64,000 bases of DNA from Gammaproteobacteria bacterium (GCA_018826295.1 JAHJZX010000011.1:1-64000), one strand, 5' to 3'; shown: positions 7,885 to 15,397, counted from the first letter of the stretch. The notes: a model not told the origin generated them from the letters alone. Numbers and translations: made by a program.

Positions 7885-8292
7885 ATGCGTATTCAGTACG
7901 AGGGCCTAGCTTTGCCTGTTTCAAAGCGATTTATCGATGCACTGATTAAAGTTATCGAGCCGCACCGAGAGCCATTAGCGGAATTTGTCTGTGTGAACTT
8001 TCGGGATCCGAAATACAGTGCAGAAGATGGCGGCTACCATCCGGTAGAAATACTACTTACCGGCACCAGTGGCCGTTATGACATCTGCTACATCACCGAC
8101 TTTTGTTATGCCGGTATCGGTGATTGTGCAGAGCTGGTGAAATCACTCGATTTCGAGTTTATCGCTGGCACCTTTCAGGATATGACCGGCTACTACCCTA
8201 TAGAAGTTGCCAAAGAAATCTACCCGATATGGGAAGATAACTTTTTAACCTACTGGCTGGATATGGGGGTTTTTGAGGTGGAGGTAAGCTAA
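7885..8292 (+). CDS. DUF2787-family protein, 135 aa
   Basis: The sequence matches the DUF2787 pattern as I recall it: an N-terminal I-Q-Y-E-G-L-A-L-P-V-S segment, the F-V-C-V-N-F-R-D-P-x-Y-S-A-E-D-G-G-Y-H-P-V-E block, and a Y-x-I-C-Y-I-T-D-F strand. These proteins are common in Vibrio, Shewanella and related mobile elements and have no known function. The start has AGGAG eight bases upstream. Its stop TAA overlaps the ATG of the next gene, so the two are translationally coupled. Confidence 0.8.
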   Translation: MRIQYEGLALPVSKRFIDALIKVIEPHREPLAEFVCVNFRDPKYSAEDGGYHPVEILLTGTSGRYDICYITDFCYAGIGDCAELVKSLDFEFIAGTFQDMTGYYPIEVAKEIYPIWEDNFLTYWLDMGVFEVEVS

Positions 8293-8555
8293 TGGAAGCG
8301 TACAAACCGAAACGGGGTGAAGCCCATCTAAAAGCCAGCCCGAAACGCATTGCACTTGGCAATTGGTTACGGGAGCAGCGAAAGGCTAAAAGTCTTACCA
8401 TGCGCGACTTATCAGCCATCAGCGGCAAGCCACATAGTTACTTTGGCAAGATTGAACAGGGTATTCGAGGGTTGGATATCCTAGAGTTTTTAGAACTCTG
8501 TCAGTGGCTGGGTATCGATTATCGTTCTGCGATAAACGAGATCAATAAACTGTAA
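8292..8555 (+). CDS. XRE-type helix-turn-helix regulator, 87 aa
   Basis: A single Cro/CI-type helix-turn-helix covers about residues 18-75: a W-L-R-E-Q-R helix, then S-L-T-M-R-D-L-S-A-I-S-G and S-Y-F-G-K-I-E-Q-G-I-R, the usual second and recognition helices. No extra sensor domain is present. Expression is coupled to the DUF2787 gene. It is the only obvious DNA-binding regulator in the element, so it may act on the palindromes at 1111 and 1734 or on the one at 8579, just after its own stop and before the CBASS operon. These targets are inferred. Confidence 0.8.
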   Translation: MEAYKPKRGEAHLKASPKRIALGNWLREQRKAKSLTMRDLSAISGKPHSYFGKIEQGIRGLDILEFLELCQWLGIDYRSAINEINKL

Positions 8556-8578
8556 CTTCATTCTCTATCCTCTATATA

Positions 8579-8603
8579 TGCTTGCTTGATATTCAAGTAA
8601 GCA
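8579..8603. promoter_or_regulatory. Inverted repeat upstream of the CBASS operon
   Basis: TGCTTGCTTGA (8579-8589) and TCAAGTAAGCA (8593-8603) are inverted copies with one mismatch around TAT. The site follows the XRE gene by 23 bp and precedes the capV start by 158 bp. It is AT-rich and has no T-run, which fits an operator better than a terminator. The gene-free space 8556-8761 must hold the CBASS promoter. Confidence 0.5.
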
Positions 8604-8761
8604 TTACCCCCCCCTTCATATCCAATTCATCTTTTGAAATAAACTCAATGCTGTTTATAAATGTGGGCAGTGAAGTGAAAAAGATGTATCCAGAAATCTC
8701 ACTTGAAACTATTCACTTTTGTCCCCAATATACTGAGTTAAATTGCCGCGCGGGATGTGCC

Positions 8762-9823
8762 ATGGAAGCTAAGGAATCAAAAATTAGAATTTTGTCACTC
8801 AATGGTGGCGGGGTTCGCGGCTTATATACAATCTCTTTACTTGCTGAGTTCGAACGAGTTTTATCAAACGGAGATGAGCGATATTCAATAGCAGAACATT
8901 TTGATTTACTTGCCGGTACGTCTATTGGTGGCTTAATAGTACTGGGATTAGCTAATGGAAAAACGGCTCGAGAGTTGGAACAAAAAGTTTGGCAGCATGC
9001 CGCAACAATATTCCCTCCTAGGAAAAATTTCGTGCCTAAATTTTTATGGGCTATTTGGAAAGGTATACGTGCATTTTTTAGCAATCGTTATAACGGTGAA
9101 GATGTAAGCAGAGCTGTAGCGGATATTGTTGGTGCAGAGAGCACCATGCGTGGACTTCAAAGCCGAGTTTTAATACCAACCCTTAACATCTCTACTGGTA
9201 AGCCGCTAATAGTAAAGACATGTCATAATCCACGATTCACAAGAGATGACCAACTTAAGCTAGTTGACGTCGCTCGTGCGACATCAGCGGCACCAACGTA
9301 CTTTGAACCTCATTTCATCCAAGAACTAAATGCTTATTTTGTTGACGGTGGCCTTGTAGCTAACAACCCAAGTTACATTGCTTATCATGAAGCAGCAACG
9401 GACTTAAAAGAAGAACTCAACGTTGAAACCGAAGAGCAAATTTTTGTATTAAACGTCGGAACAATGGCAAGTGAATTCTGCATTAACCCTGAGAAAATTG
9501 AGGGCATGTCAGCAGGATATATGAAGTTATGGGGCCTAGGTGCTACTCTCGTGGAAACGGTAATGACTGGTAACCAGTGGATGCACCACTTTATGACCGC
9601 ACGTGCTCTGCCAAAAGAAAATCACATTATGTTGGACGATGTAGTTCCTGACCAGCAAGCAAGAATTATAACCTTAGATAACTCTCGGACAGATGCTCTA
9701 AATGTTCTTGCCGCCAGAGGAAAGCATAAGGCTACAGAATCACTAGCTGACACAAACTTGAATTTGCGCAGTAAGTTTTTCAGCAATAAAGCCAAAAAAT
9801 TCGTTCACCCAGGGGATAAATAG
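8762..9823 (+). CDS. capV: CBASS effector CapV, patatin-like phospholipase, 353 aa
   Basis: CapV is the killing protein of type II CBASS: cyclic GMP-AMP binding activates its phospholipase activity and it degrades the inner membrane. The patatin core is complete: G-G-G-V-R-G oxyanion loop at 15-20, nucleophile Ser54 in G-T-S-I-G, and Asp195 in the D-G-G-L-V box, forming the Ser-Asp dyad. I start at ATG 8762, which gives an N-terminus close to the usual CapV; the frame stays open upstream to a TTG at 8582, but those 60 residues do not resemble the family. The gene directly precedes dncV with one base between stop and start. It shares the operon with dncV, cap2 and cap3, in the order known from the Vibrio cholerae VSP-1 locus. 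Confidence 0.92.
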   Translation: MEAKESKIRILSLNGGGVRGLYTISLLAEFERVLSNGDERYSIAEHFDLLAGTSIGGLIVLGLANGKTARELEQKVWQHAATIFPPRKNFVPKFLWAIWKGIRAFFSNRYNGEDVSRAVADIVGAESTMRGLQSRVLIPTLNISTGKPLIVKTCHNPRFTRDDQLKLVDVARATSAAPTYFEPHFIQELNAYFVDGGLVANNPSYIAYHEAATDLKEELNVETEEQIFVLNVGTMASEFCINPEKIEGMSAGYMKLWGLGATLVETVMTGNQWMHHFMTARALPKENHIMLDDVVPDQQARIITLDNSRTDALNVLAARGKHKATESLADTNLNLRSKFFSNKAKKFVHPGDK

Positions 9824-9824
9824 T

Positions 9825-11135
9825 ATGGCAGCTTCTCATAAATGGAATTTGCATGATTTTTTAGCAAATAGTAACAAAGGGCTCTACTCAAAATTAGAAC
9901 TATCGTCAGATCAGGATAACTTCCTAAAAAGTCTGAGGAAGCTTGCCAGAGAAAGGATTAAAGAAGTCTTTAATGAAGTTCAGGACGTATTTAAGTCAAT
10001 AAAGATTTCACCTGATGTGGACACACATAATTTTCTTCGACAACAGATAAAATTCAAGAAGAGCTTTAGGCATGTGGATGGGAATATTTTAGATACATTA
10101 GTTAACTTAGTATCTAATCTAAATAACCAACAGCGTATTGAGTTTTTGAAAATTCAACCGAGGTTTCGTACCCAAGGAAGTTTCAATTATAAAACGCTTA
10201 ATGCACCTTATAGAACACCGCCGCAAGAAATGGATATCGACGATGGTGTGTATTTCCCAATGAAAATGTTTGAAAATGCGCCAGCTTTGGCGCATAAGTT
10301 AATGATTGCACTTGTTGATGCCGCACTACAATCCCTAGCGGCAGAAAACGTCGGCTGGAAGTTTGATGCTACTAAACCAACTTGTTCTCGACTTCGTGTT
10401 CCATCAAAAAATACACATTTAGATGTACCGATGTACGCAACACCTGAAGAAAAGTTTGTATTAATTAAGTCAAGTTTGGAGTCCCATCAATCAACAGCGG
10501 TGTTATCCATAAATGAAGATTTTTTGCAACTACGTGAGCACATTCTGGATAAGGACTCAATCCTATTGGCTCGCCGTGATCGTGATAAATGGCAAAAATC
10601 TGACCCACAAGTAGTTCAACAATGGTTTAAAAAGTCAGTAGATGATATTGGGGAACACGCTCGCTTGGCCTGCCGCTTTTTGAAAGGTTGGAGAGACGCT
10701 ACTTGGATAAATGGAGGAGGTCCATCTTCTATTGCATTAATGAAATGTGTTGTAGACACTCTTGGATCTTCATTGCTTGACGGTAAAGACTTAGGATTAA
10801 TCATGCAAGCAGTTGCTTGCAACCTGCCAAAACAGCTCAATGCTGGTGTTGTTAGTCCGGATGATTCAGATGAAAAACCTTTATTCCCAAGTATGATCAA
10901 CCAGAATGATTCTCAACGGGCAATTGTCGTTGCTGCACAAAGCTTTGCAAATAACCTCAATGCTGCCTTTGTTGCCGGAACCAAAGAAGAAGCTCATCGA
11001 ATTTTGTGCATAATTTTTGGCGAACGCGGTACTGACTCTAATTGTATTAAGACAATTTTAGCTGCTCCAGTCTACTCTCAGCCAGCAAAGGTGAGTGAAC
11101 CAGCTAGAATCGAAGACACAATGACAAGTGGCTAA
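9825..11135 (+). CDS. dncV: CBASS cyclic GMP-AMP synthase DncV (CD-NTase), 436 aa
   Basis: This enzyme makes the second messenger (3',3'-cGAMP in Vibrio cholerae DncV) from ATP and GTP when phage is sensed. The similarity to V. cholerae DncV is obvious along the whole length. Visible are the nucleotidyltransferase box Q-G-S-F at 117-120, the metal-binding Asp137 and Asp139 in E-M-D-I-D-D-G, and a third Asp200 in the H-L-D-V-P-M-Y strand. The last residues, T-M-T-S-G, parallel T-M-V-S-G in V. cholerae; the terminal glycine is the point at which Cap2 conjugates the enzyme to targets. Length equals the reference (436). The start has AGGGG ten bases upstream. The end overlaps cap2 by eight bases. 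Confidence 0.95.
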   Translation: MAASHKWNLHDFLANSNKGLYSKLELSSDQDNFLKSLRKLARERIKEVFNEVQDVFKSIKISPDVDTHNFLRQQIKFKKSFRHVDGNILDTLVNLVSNLNNQQRIEFLKIQPRFRTQGSFNYKTLNAPYRTPPQEMDIDDGVYFPMKMFENAPALAHKLMIALVDAALQSLAAENVGWKFDATKPTCSRLRVPSKNTHLDVPMYATPEEKFVLIKSSLESHQSTAVLSINEDFLQLREHILDKDSILLARRDRDKWQKSDPQVVQQWFKKSVDDIGEHARLACRFLKGWRDATWINGGGPSSIALMKCVVDTLGSSLLDGKDLGLIMQAVACNLPKQLNAGVVSPDDSDEKPLFPSMINQNDSQRAIVVAAQSFANNLNAAFVAGTKEEAHRILCIIFGERGTDSNCIKTILAAPVYSQPAKVSEPARIEDTMTSG

Positions 11136-12849
11136 CTTGGATTTCCGTGGTGCATTATTAAAGGCAGGATACATATGGGTTCAACCATATGTATCTCGCA
11201 TAATCCCAGAAAAATTTAGTTCTTACAAAGGTATAAAGTTCGTTAAGAGTTACATTACACCGTTAGGCGAATTTAAAGTCTTACTAATCCATTATCAAAA
11301 AGATCTCACCAAACTGCCCTTCGCTTTTGTAATAGAAAAACCTATCGAGCTTACGGGAATTTCCCTACCTCATATTAGTAACTCTGGTTATTTATGTTAC
11401 GCAAATAATGATCAAGCCGAGTGGAACCCTTTAGACGCAGAGTATTTTGCAAAAGCGATTGATAATAGTATTGCTAAAACACTCCTAGTTGCTACAGAAA
11501 ATATTAACGAATCAAGTGAATACCAAAATGAGTTTTCCAATTACTGGGAAGGTGACTCTACAGCTTATAGCTTCGAAGAGTTTCCCACTGCTACCAAAAA
11601 CCTTCGATATAGCTCCTTAATATCCAAGCGTGGAAAGAATAAAAGAGACAGCACTGAGTACGTAATATTTACGGAAGATGAAAACCGAAATAACTGGTTA
11701 AAGTTGAGAGAACAAGCAACAGTAATAGAGGATGGAACAGTTGTCGTTGTAACCGTTAAACGCAATAACTGGGCACCGGTTTCTTCATGGCCACCGTCTT
11801 CGTTAGATGAGGTAGTTGCATGGCTGGCCAGAGCCGACCGCAGCGCTCATGATTTTCTGATTTTTCAGTTAGTAAGGTTTTCTGCAAAGAGGTTATTGGT
11901 GATCCTTCAGATTTCTGAAGAAGGCCAACTGGCTTTTAAACTGACATTTAGTAAAAGATATCAAAGTTTGTTGGAGCAATGGAGAAGCCGAAAAAAGAAG
12001 TCACTTAAGTCTATGTTAGCTCCTATTTGTAGTCCTAAAGCAACGACGTCTTTTATAAGGCTTCGTGTAGAAGCAGTAGACCCTAACTCAATATTTTTGC
12101 GTAATCGACCGGACCCAAAAGTTGGGGACTTGAGAAACAAACGCATTGCTCTTGTAGGCTGTGGGACTATTGGCAGTTTTATTGCTGAACTATTAGTCAA
12201 ATCAGGAGCAGGAGCTGGTGCTAGAGGGCGACTTGAGGTCTATGACCCTGACATTTTGAAAAGCGGAAATCTTGGCCGCCATAGGTTATCAGCCAGATTT
12301 TTAGGCTGGAATAAGGCTGAAGGTATTACGAAACTGATTGAAGATGATTCATTACATAAAGTTTCGATTTATGCGCACGATGAAGACTTTGAAATTTCGA
12401 CCGATAATCTCAAAAAATACGATATTTTGATTGATGCAACTGGCAGAGTACCTGTTAGTCTGGCTCTTGCTGGCTTCGTTAGAAAAATGCCCTCTAGCAG
12501 GCCAATTCTTATTCATGGGTTTAACCATCATTGGGGCCAGGATTCCGTTGCATTTATAGATAACGGAAAAGCTTGTTATGGTTGCCTTGCGAGATTTACC
12601 ACTACAAAATCCAAAACAGAAACAGCTAATACTTCTCGGTATTCATGTGGCAGCCTGTATACTCCATATGATGCGTCTGTTAGTGTTGTTTCAGCGGCTT
12701 TAACTGTTGAAGCAGTACTAAATACACTAGAACCGAAGTTGAAGTGGACATACACAAAAGTAACTAGCAACATAAAGCAATCTCAAAAGCGTTTATCGTT
12801 AAAACCTTTATCTAGTTGTAAGGTATGTGGACAAGGAACAATTAGGTGA
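11128..12849 (+). CDS. cap2: CBASS E1-E2 fusion Cap2, 573 aa
   Basis: Cap2 is a ubiquitin-transfer-like enzyme that attaches the CD-NTase C-terminus to cellular targets and primes it for cGAMP synthesis. The first part (about 1-150) is E2-like with candidate catalytic Cys90 in the G-Y-L-C-Y loop. The second part (about 335-573) is an E1-like adenylation domain with V-G-C-G-T-I-G and the D-A-T-G strand. Cys483/Cys486 and Cys564/Cys567 form two C-x-x-C pairs of the structural zinc site, and Cys507 is the likely E1 catalytic cysteine. Translation starts at GTG 11128 inside dncV and ends four bases into cap3 (GTGA junction), so the operon is tightly coupled. Confidence 0.93.
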   Translation: MANLDFRGALLKAGYIWVQPYVSRIIPEKFSSYKGIKFVKSYITPLGEFKVLLIHYQKDLTKLPFAFVIEKPIELTGISLPHISNSGYLCYANNDQAEWNPLDAEYFAKAIDNSIAKTLLVATENINESSEYQNEFSNYWEGDSTAYSFEEFPTATKNLRYSSLISKRGKNKRDSTEYVIFTEDENRNNWLKLREQATVIEDGTVVVVTVKRNNWAPVSSWPPSSLDEVVAWLARADRSAHDFLIFQLVRFSAKRLLVILQISEEGQLAFKLTFSKRYQSLLEQWRSRKKKSLKSMLAPICSPKATTSFIRLRVEAVDPNSIFLRNRPDPKVGDLRNKRIALVGCGTIGSFIAELLVKSGAGAGARGRLEVYDPDILKSGNLGRHRLSARFLGWNKAEGITKLIEDDSLHKVSIYAHDEDFEISTDNLKKYDILIDATGRVPVSLALAGFVRKMPSSRPILIHGFNHHWGQDSVAFIDNGKACYGCLARFTTTKSKTETANTSRYSCGSLYTPYDASVSVVSAALTVEAVLNTLEPKLKWTYTKVTSNIKQSQKRLSLKPLSSCKVCGQGTIR

Positions 12850-13331
12850 CAGACAGTGATGTTGAAATGGTTTACACAGTTGAAGGTTACAATGGGACTA
12901 GACTCGTAGTAATCGAGCCAACCGCTTTAAATGCAATGCGAGCATGCCGACAAATTAGCCCTGCAGCGCCAGAAGCCGGAGGAATTTTAATAGGTGAACG
13001 CCGAGGGACATCTTTTGTTGTTAAAGAGGTAACAAAGCCAACGTTGAAAGACGAATCGTCACGATTTAAGTTTGTTAGAAAGTTCCATCACCATCAACTT
13101 GCTGTTGTTAGTGCCAATCAAAGTAGCGGCGGAACTAGTAACTACCTCGGTGAGTGGCATACACATCCCCAAGATAGACCATTCCCTTCCGGTATAGACC
13201 TTAAGAACTGGTTATTAGCCTTACGGAGACATGAACCCTGTTTAGTGTCTGTTGTAGGACGTCGCGAAGAATGGTGGGCTCTGCATGAAAATGGACGATT
13301 TCACGTTCTGAGTTTATTGAATAAACTCTGA
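12846..13331 (+). CDS. cap3: CBASS JAB deconjugase Cap3, 161 aa
   Basis: Cap3 is a JAMM metalloprotease that removes CD-NTase conjugates made by Cap2 and so tempers CBASS. The JAMM residues are complete: Glu43 in E-A-G-G-I-L-I-G, His105 and His107 in the E-W-H-T-H-P box, and Asp118 ten residues after the Pro. Start is GTG 12846, overlapping the cap2 stop. It closes the four-gene type II operon. The next gene, a membrane protein, follows within 8 to 56 bases depending on its start. Confidence 0.93.
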   Translation: MTDSDVEMVYTVEGYNGTRLVVIEPTALNAMRACRQISPAAPEAGGILIGERRGTSFVVKEVTKPTLKDESSRFKFVRKFHHHQLAVVSANQSSGGTSNYLGEWHTHPQDRPFPSGIDLKNWLLALRRHEPCLVSVVGRREEWWALHENGRFHVLSLLNKL

Positions 13332-13386
13332 TGAATGAATGCCTAGAAATAGGCAACCCAAAATTCAAGCTATTAAAGGTAAATGT

Positions 13387-14040
13387 ATGTGGAAGGTATT
13401 CCCTAAGCTCGGGTTATTAAAGCTTTTGCTCTTTATTTTTTCAGCATTATTTTTATCAGCTTTGATCCTAATTTTTGGACAAAGCAGTGGAGAACTTTCC
13501 TGGGACAATTTCTACAACTCTTTAAAAATTTCATCACCAATAACACTGTTTTTTTGTTCAATAATTTTCGTTTTTGGAAAATGGGGATGGCGGCTTTTCT
13601 GGAAACTTCCGTTTCTGGGTAACATTCTTCATAAAGCCGTGTGTCCTGACCTTAATGGTAAATGGTTAGGTGTAGTTCACTCAAATTACATTGATGCTGA
13701 TGGGAAAAAAGTTACAAAGGAGGTTGAGCTGACAATCAAAGCAAATTTATTTGAAATCAACCTTTCATTGCGCTCATTGGATGGTTACCAAGATAGTAAG
13801 GTAATTCAAAGCGAGCTTTATAAAGACCCTCGCACCGGGACATTCTACTTAAGTTATGTTTTCGAGGCATCAGTTCCTATCCCAGAGGAAACAGATGACA
13901 GAGTCTTTGAAGGGGCGGCAAAGCTTGAGATACTTATTGATGAGGAAAATACTTATATGAAAGGAACGTACTGGACTAACAGAGCATGGCAACGTAGTAA
14001 GAATACTGCTGGTCTAATCACTATGAAATTAAAGAGTTAG
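13387..14040 (+). CDS. 2TM-beta-barrel effector-like membrane protein (Cap15/OptE family), 217 aa
   Basis: Two membrane helices (about residues 8-31 and 50-70) are followed by a beta-rich soluble domain opening with P-D-L-N-G-K-W at 87-93. This layout is that of the SMODS-associated 2TM-beta family, which includes the CBASS effector Cap15 and the Panoptes effector OptE. These proteins bind cyclic nucleotides in the barrel and disrupt the inner membrane when active. I prefer ATG 13387 because AAAGG at 13375-13379 sits seven bases upstream and the protein then begins just before the first helix; an in-frame ATG at 13339 has no ribosome site. The gene shares the P-D-L-N-G-x-W-x-G signature with the protein at 14435. 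Whether it answers to the CBASS or to the mCpol signal is unknown. Confidence 0.72.
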   Translation: MWKVFPKLGLLKLLLFIFSALFLSALILIFGQSSGELSWDNFYNSLKISSPITLFFCSIIFVFGKWGWRLFWKLPFLGNILHKAVCPDLNGKWLGVVHSNYIDADGKKVTKEVELTIKANLFEINLSLRSLDGYQDSKVIQSELYKDPRTGTFYLSYVFEASVPIPEETDDRVFEGAAKLEILIDEENTYMKGTYWTNRAWQRSKNTAGLITMKLKS

Positions 14041-14052
14041 CAGAGGTTTTAT

Positions 14053-14442
14053 TTGAAATATATATCAATAGATGGTGATGATATAGGCAGAAAAATTACT
14101 TCATGTTATTTAAGTAATGATCACCTTAGACTTGCGGAGCTAAGTCAATCTCTTCAAGATTCAACAAAAGCCATATCGACGTTGCTTCAAGAGCATGGCT
14201 TTGACATTATTTTTTGTGCGGCAGATGGAGTAGTCGCTTCGACTGAGTCAGCTATAGATTTAAACTCGATATTCACTGAGATAAGAAACATATCTCCTGA
14301 TGGACTGACGTTTTCCGCAGGGTCTGGCGAAAATCTTCGTGAATGTTATATTGCATTGATGTCGGCTAAAAGCAATGGAAAAAATTGCTTGCATGATTAT
14401 TCCAAAATTGATGGTTTAATCGAGGATCAAAAAATTGTTTAG
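14053..14442 (+). CDS. optS: Minimal Cas10-like polymerase mCpol / OptS, 129 aa
   Basis: The protein is a lone palm domain of the Cas10/GGDEF superfamily, of the mCpol type. Visible are the first metal site in Y-I-S-I-D-G-D-D-I-G (Asp7, Asp9, Asp10), the hairpin position with A-A-D-G (Asp58) where Cas10 has G-G-D-D, and the C-terminal A-K-S-N-G-K-N helix start typical of palm cyclases. In the published Panoptes system OptS makes a cyclic di-adenylate that holds OptE inactive. Start is TTG 14053, with AGAGG six bases upstream. The end overlaps the next gene by eight bases. The reduced G-G-D-D motif leaves activity open, though one aspartate is kept. Lower-GC than the core genes. Confidence 0.78.
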   Translation: MKYISIDGDDIGRKITSCYLSNDHLRLAELSQSLQDSTKAISTLLQEHGFDIIFCAADGVVASTESAIDLNSIFTEIRNISPDGLTFSAGSGENLRECYIALMSAKSNGKNCLHDYSKIDGLIEDQKIV

Positions 14443-15049
14443 AATTATAAGGTTTGATCTTCTTTTAAGAACCATTGCCCTAGTTACTGTAATAATCAGC
14501 ATAAGTATTTACGTTTTGGTGCAGACTTATTGGGACCCCAAAATACATTTGTTTAAAGTAATAACGATATCGTCAATCGTAAGTACTCTTCTTGTATTTT
14601 CATTACTAACTTCATTTATTTCTAGGAAAATATGGGCTTTTTTTGCTTGGATTGATAAATCTATTTATCCTGATTTAAATGGGACATGGGAAGGTCAAAT
14701 TACCCTTGAAGATGGAAAAAGAATTTCAGCCAAGGCAGTAATTCGTCAATCTTTATTAGCAACCCAAATTGACATGCACGGTGAAACAACAAAATCGGTT
14801 ACCTTGGAAACAACTCCAACAATTGAGCAAGGTCAAAAGAAACTGTATTACGTCTATCGATCAACTCCCAAAACACCAGGGTGGCCAGCATATAATGGGT
14901 CGACACTGTTTGATATTCGGACTATTAGAATTGGAAACGAAATAAAGTATGAACTTTCAGGTTATTACTATACTGACCGAAAAACAGTAGGAAGGATTCA
15001 ACTCACTCAGGTGAGTAAAGACTCGAATAATGACGTTTCATTCTACTGA
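14435..15049 (+). CDS. optE: 2TM-beta-barrel effector, OptE-like, 204 aa
   Basis: Two membrane helices (about residues 12-31 and 42-63) lead into a beta-rich domain that begins P-D-L-N-G-T-W-E-G at 79-87, the signature of the Cap15/OptE group. In Panoptes OptE is held silent by the OptS product and opens or disrupts the inner membrane when a phage protein sequesters that nucleotide. The gene starts at TTG 14435 inside optS, with GAGGA eight bases upstream, so synthesis of guard signal and effector are coupled. No gene follows before the tRNA at 15133. It is a diverged paralogue of the protein at 13387. It could instead be a Cap15-type CBASS effector, but the overlap with optS favours OptE. 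Confidence 0.75.
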   Translation: MFRIIRFDLLLRTIALVTVIISISIYVLVQTYWDPKIHLFKVITISSIVSTLLVFSLLTSFISRKIWAFFAWIDKSIYPDLNGTWEGQITLEDGKRISAKAVIRQSLLATQIDMHGETTKSVTLETTPTIEQGQKKLYYVYRSTPKTPGWPAYNGSTLFDIRTIRIGNEIKYELSGYYYTDRKTVGRIQLTQVSKDSNNDVSFY

Positions 15050-15132
15050 AATAGCAAATTAAAAATTTACTCGAATTTTCTTTTGGTACTAAAAATATTA
15101 GAGGGATGCAATTCTAATACAAATAAGTATTT

Positions 15133-15219
15133 TGGTGCCTAGGGCCGGACTCGAACCGGCACGTTGTCGCCAACGGTGGATTTTGAATCCACTGCGTCTA
15201 CCAATTTCGCCACCCAGGC
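15133..15219 (-). tRNA. tRNA-Leu (anticodon CAA)
   Basis: An 87-nt class II tRNA including an encoded CCA end. It has the seven-base acceptor stem GCCTGGG / CCTAGGC with one non-Watson-Crick pair, the D-loop G-G-T-A-G, the anticodon stem-loop GTGGA-TTCAAAA-TCCAC, a long variable arm, and the T-arm GGTTCGAGTCC. The anticodon CAA reads UUG. Its 3' end faces the island, fitting use as an attachment site. Confidence 0.95.
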
Positions 15220-15304
15220 ATTGAGAGGACTTTTTTTATCTGTCTCTAGTGTAGCTACAGACCTTTACAAAACTTTACAAGCTTTTTTACGAGCTCTTAT
15301 TTCT

Positions 15305-15331
15305 TTAACTCTAAACTATTCAAAGAGTTAA
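15305..15331. repeat. Hairpin TTAACTCT / AGAGTTAA between the tRNA copies
   Basis: Eight-base perfect arms (15305-15312, 15324-15331) enclose 11 bases. The site lies between the intact tRNA-Leu and the truncated copy, in a T-rich spacer. It may be a regulatory or recombination remnant. Confidence 0.3.
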
Positions 15332-15357
15332 GTCTACCTTTTGCGAAGACGCGTTGC

Positions 15358-15397
15358 ATTTTGAATCCGCTGCGTCTACCGATTTCGCCACCCAGGC
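15358..15397 (-). pseudogene. Truncated tRNA-Leu, 5' 40 nt only
   Basis: Forty bases match the 5' half of the tRNA at 15133-15219 with two differences, from the acceptor strand through the D-arm to the anticodon loop. After that the sequence diverges (TGCAACGCG instead of the 3' stem strand), so no folded tRNA is possible. The remnant stops exactly after the CAA anticodon region. It suggests partial duplication or replacement of a resident tRNA by recombination. Confidence 0.75.

Larger units (their letters stand above)
1..15219. mobile_element. Integrative element / defence island ending at tRNA-Leu
   Basis: The stretch combines a Rep_trans-like initiator (2684), a tyrosine recombinase (3909), a double-AAA+ ATPase, DUF6641, RadC and DUF2787 genes, all typical of integrative elements, with a CBASS-Panoptes cargo. 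It ends at the 3' end of a tRNA-Leu gene on the minus strand, a common integration target. Coding density and base composition differ from the core: 1101-2012 is very AT-rich and the cargo from 8762 to 15049 is visibly AT-richer than the genes after 15600. I could not find a second copy of the tRNA 3' end near the left edge, so the left boundary is unknown and probably outside the window. The extent given is the visible part only. Confidence 0.65.

Noticed and set aside
8582-8761. Upstream extension of capV by 60 residues from TTG 8582
   Set aside because: The extra part has no similarity to CapV, the TTG lies inside the inverted repeat, and ATG 8762 gives the normal length.
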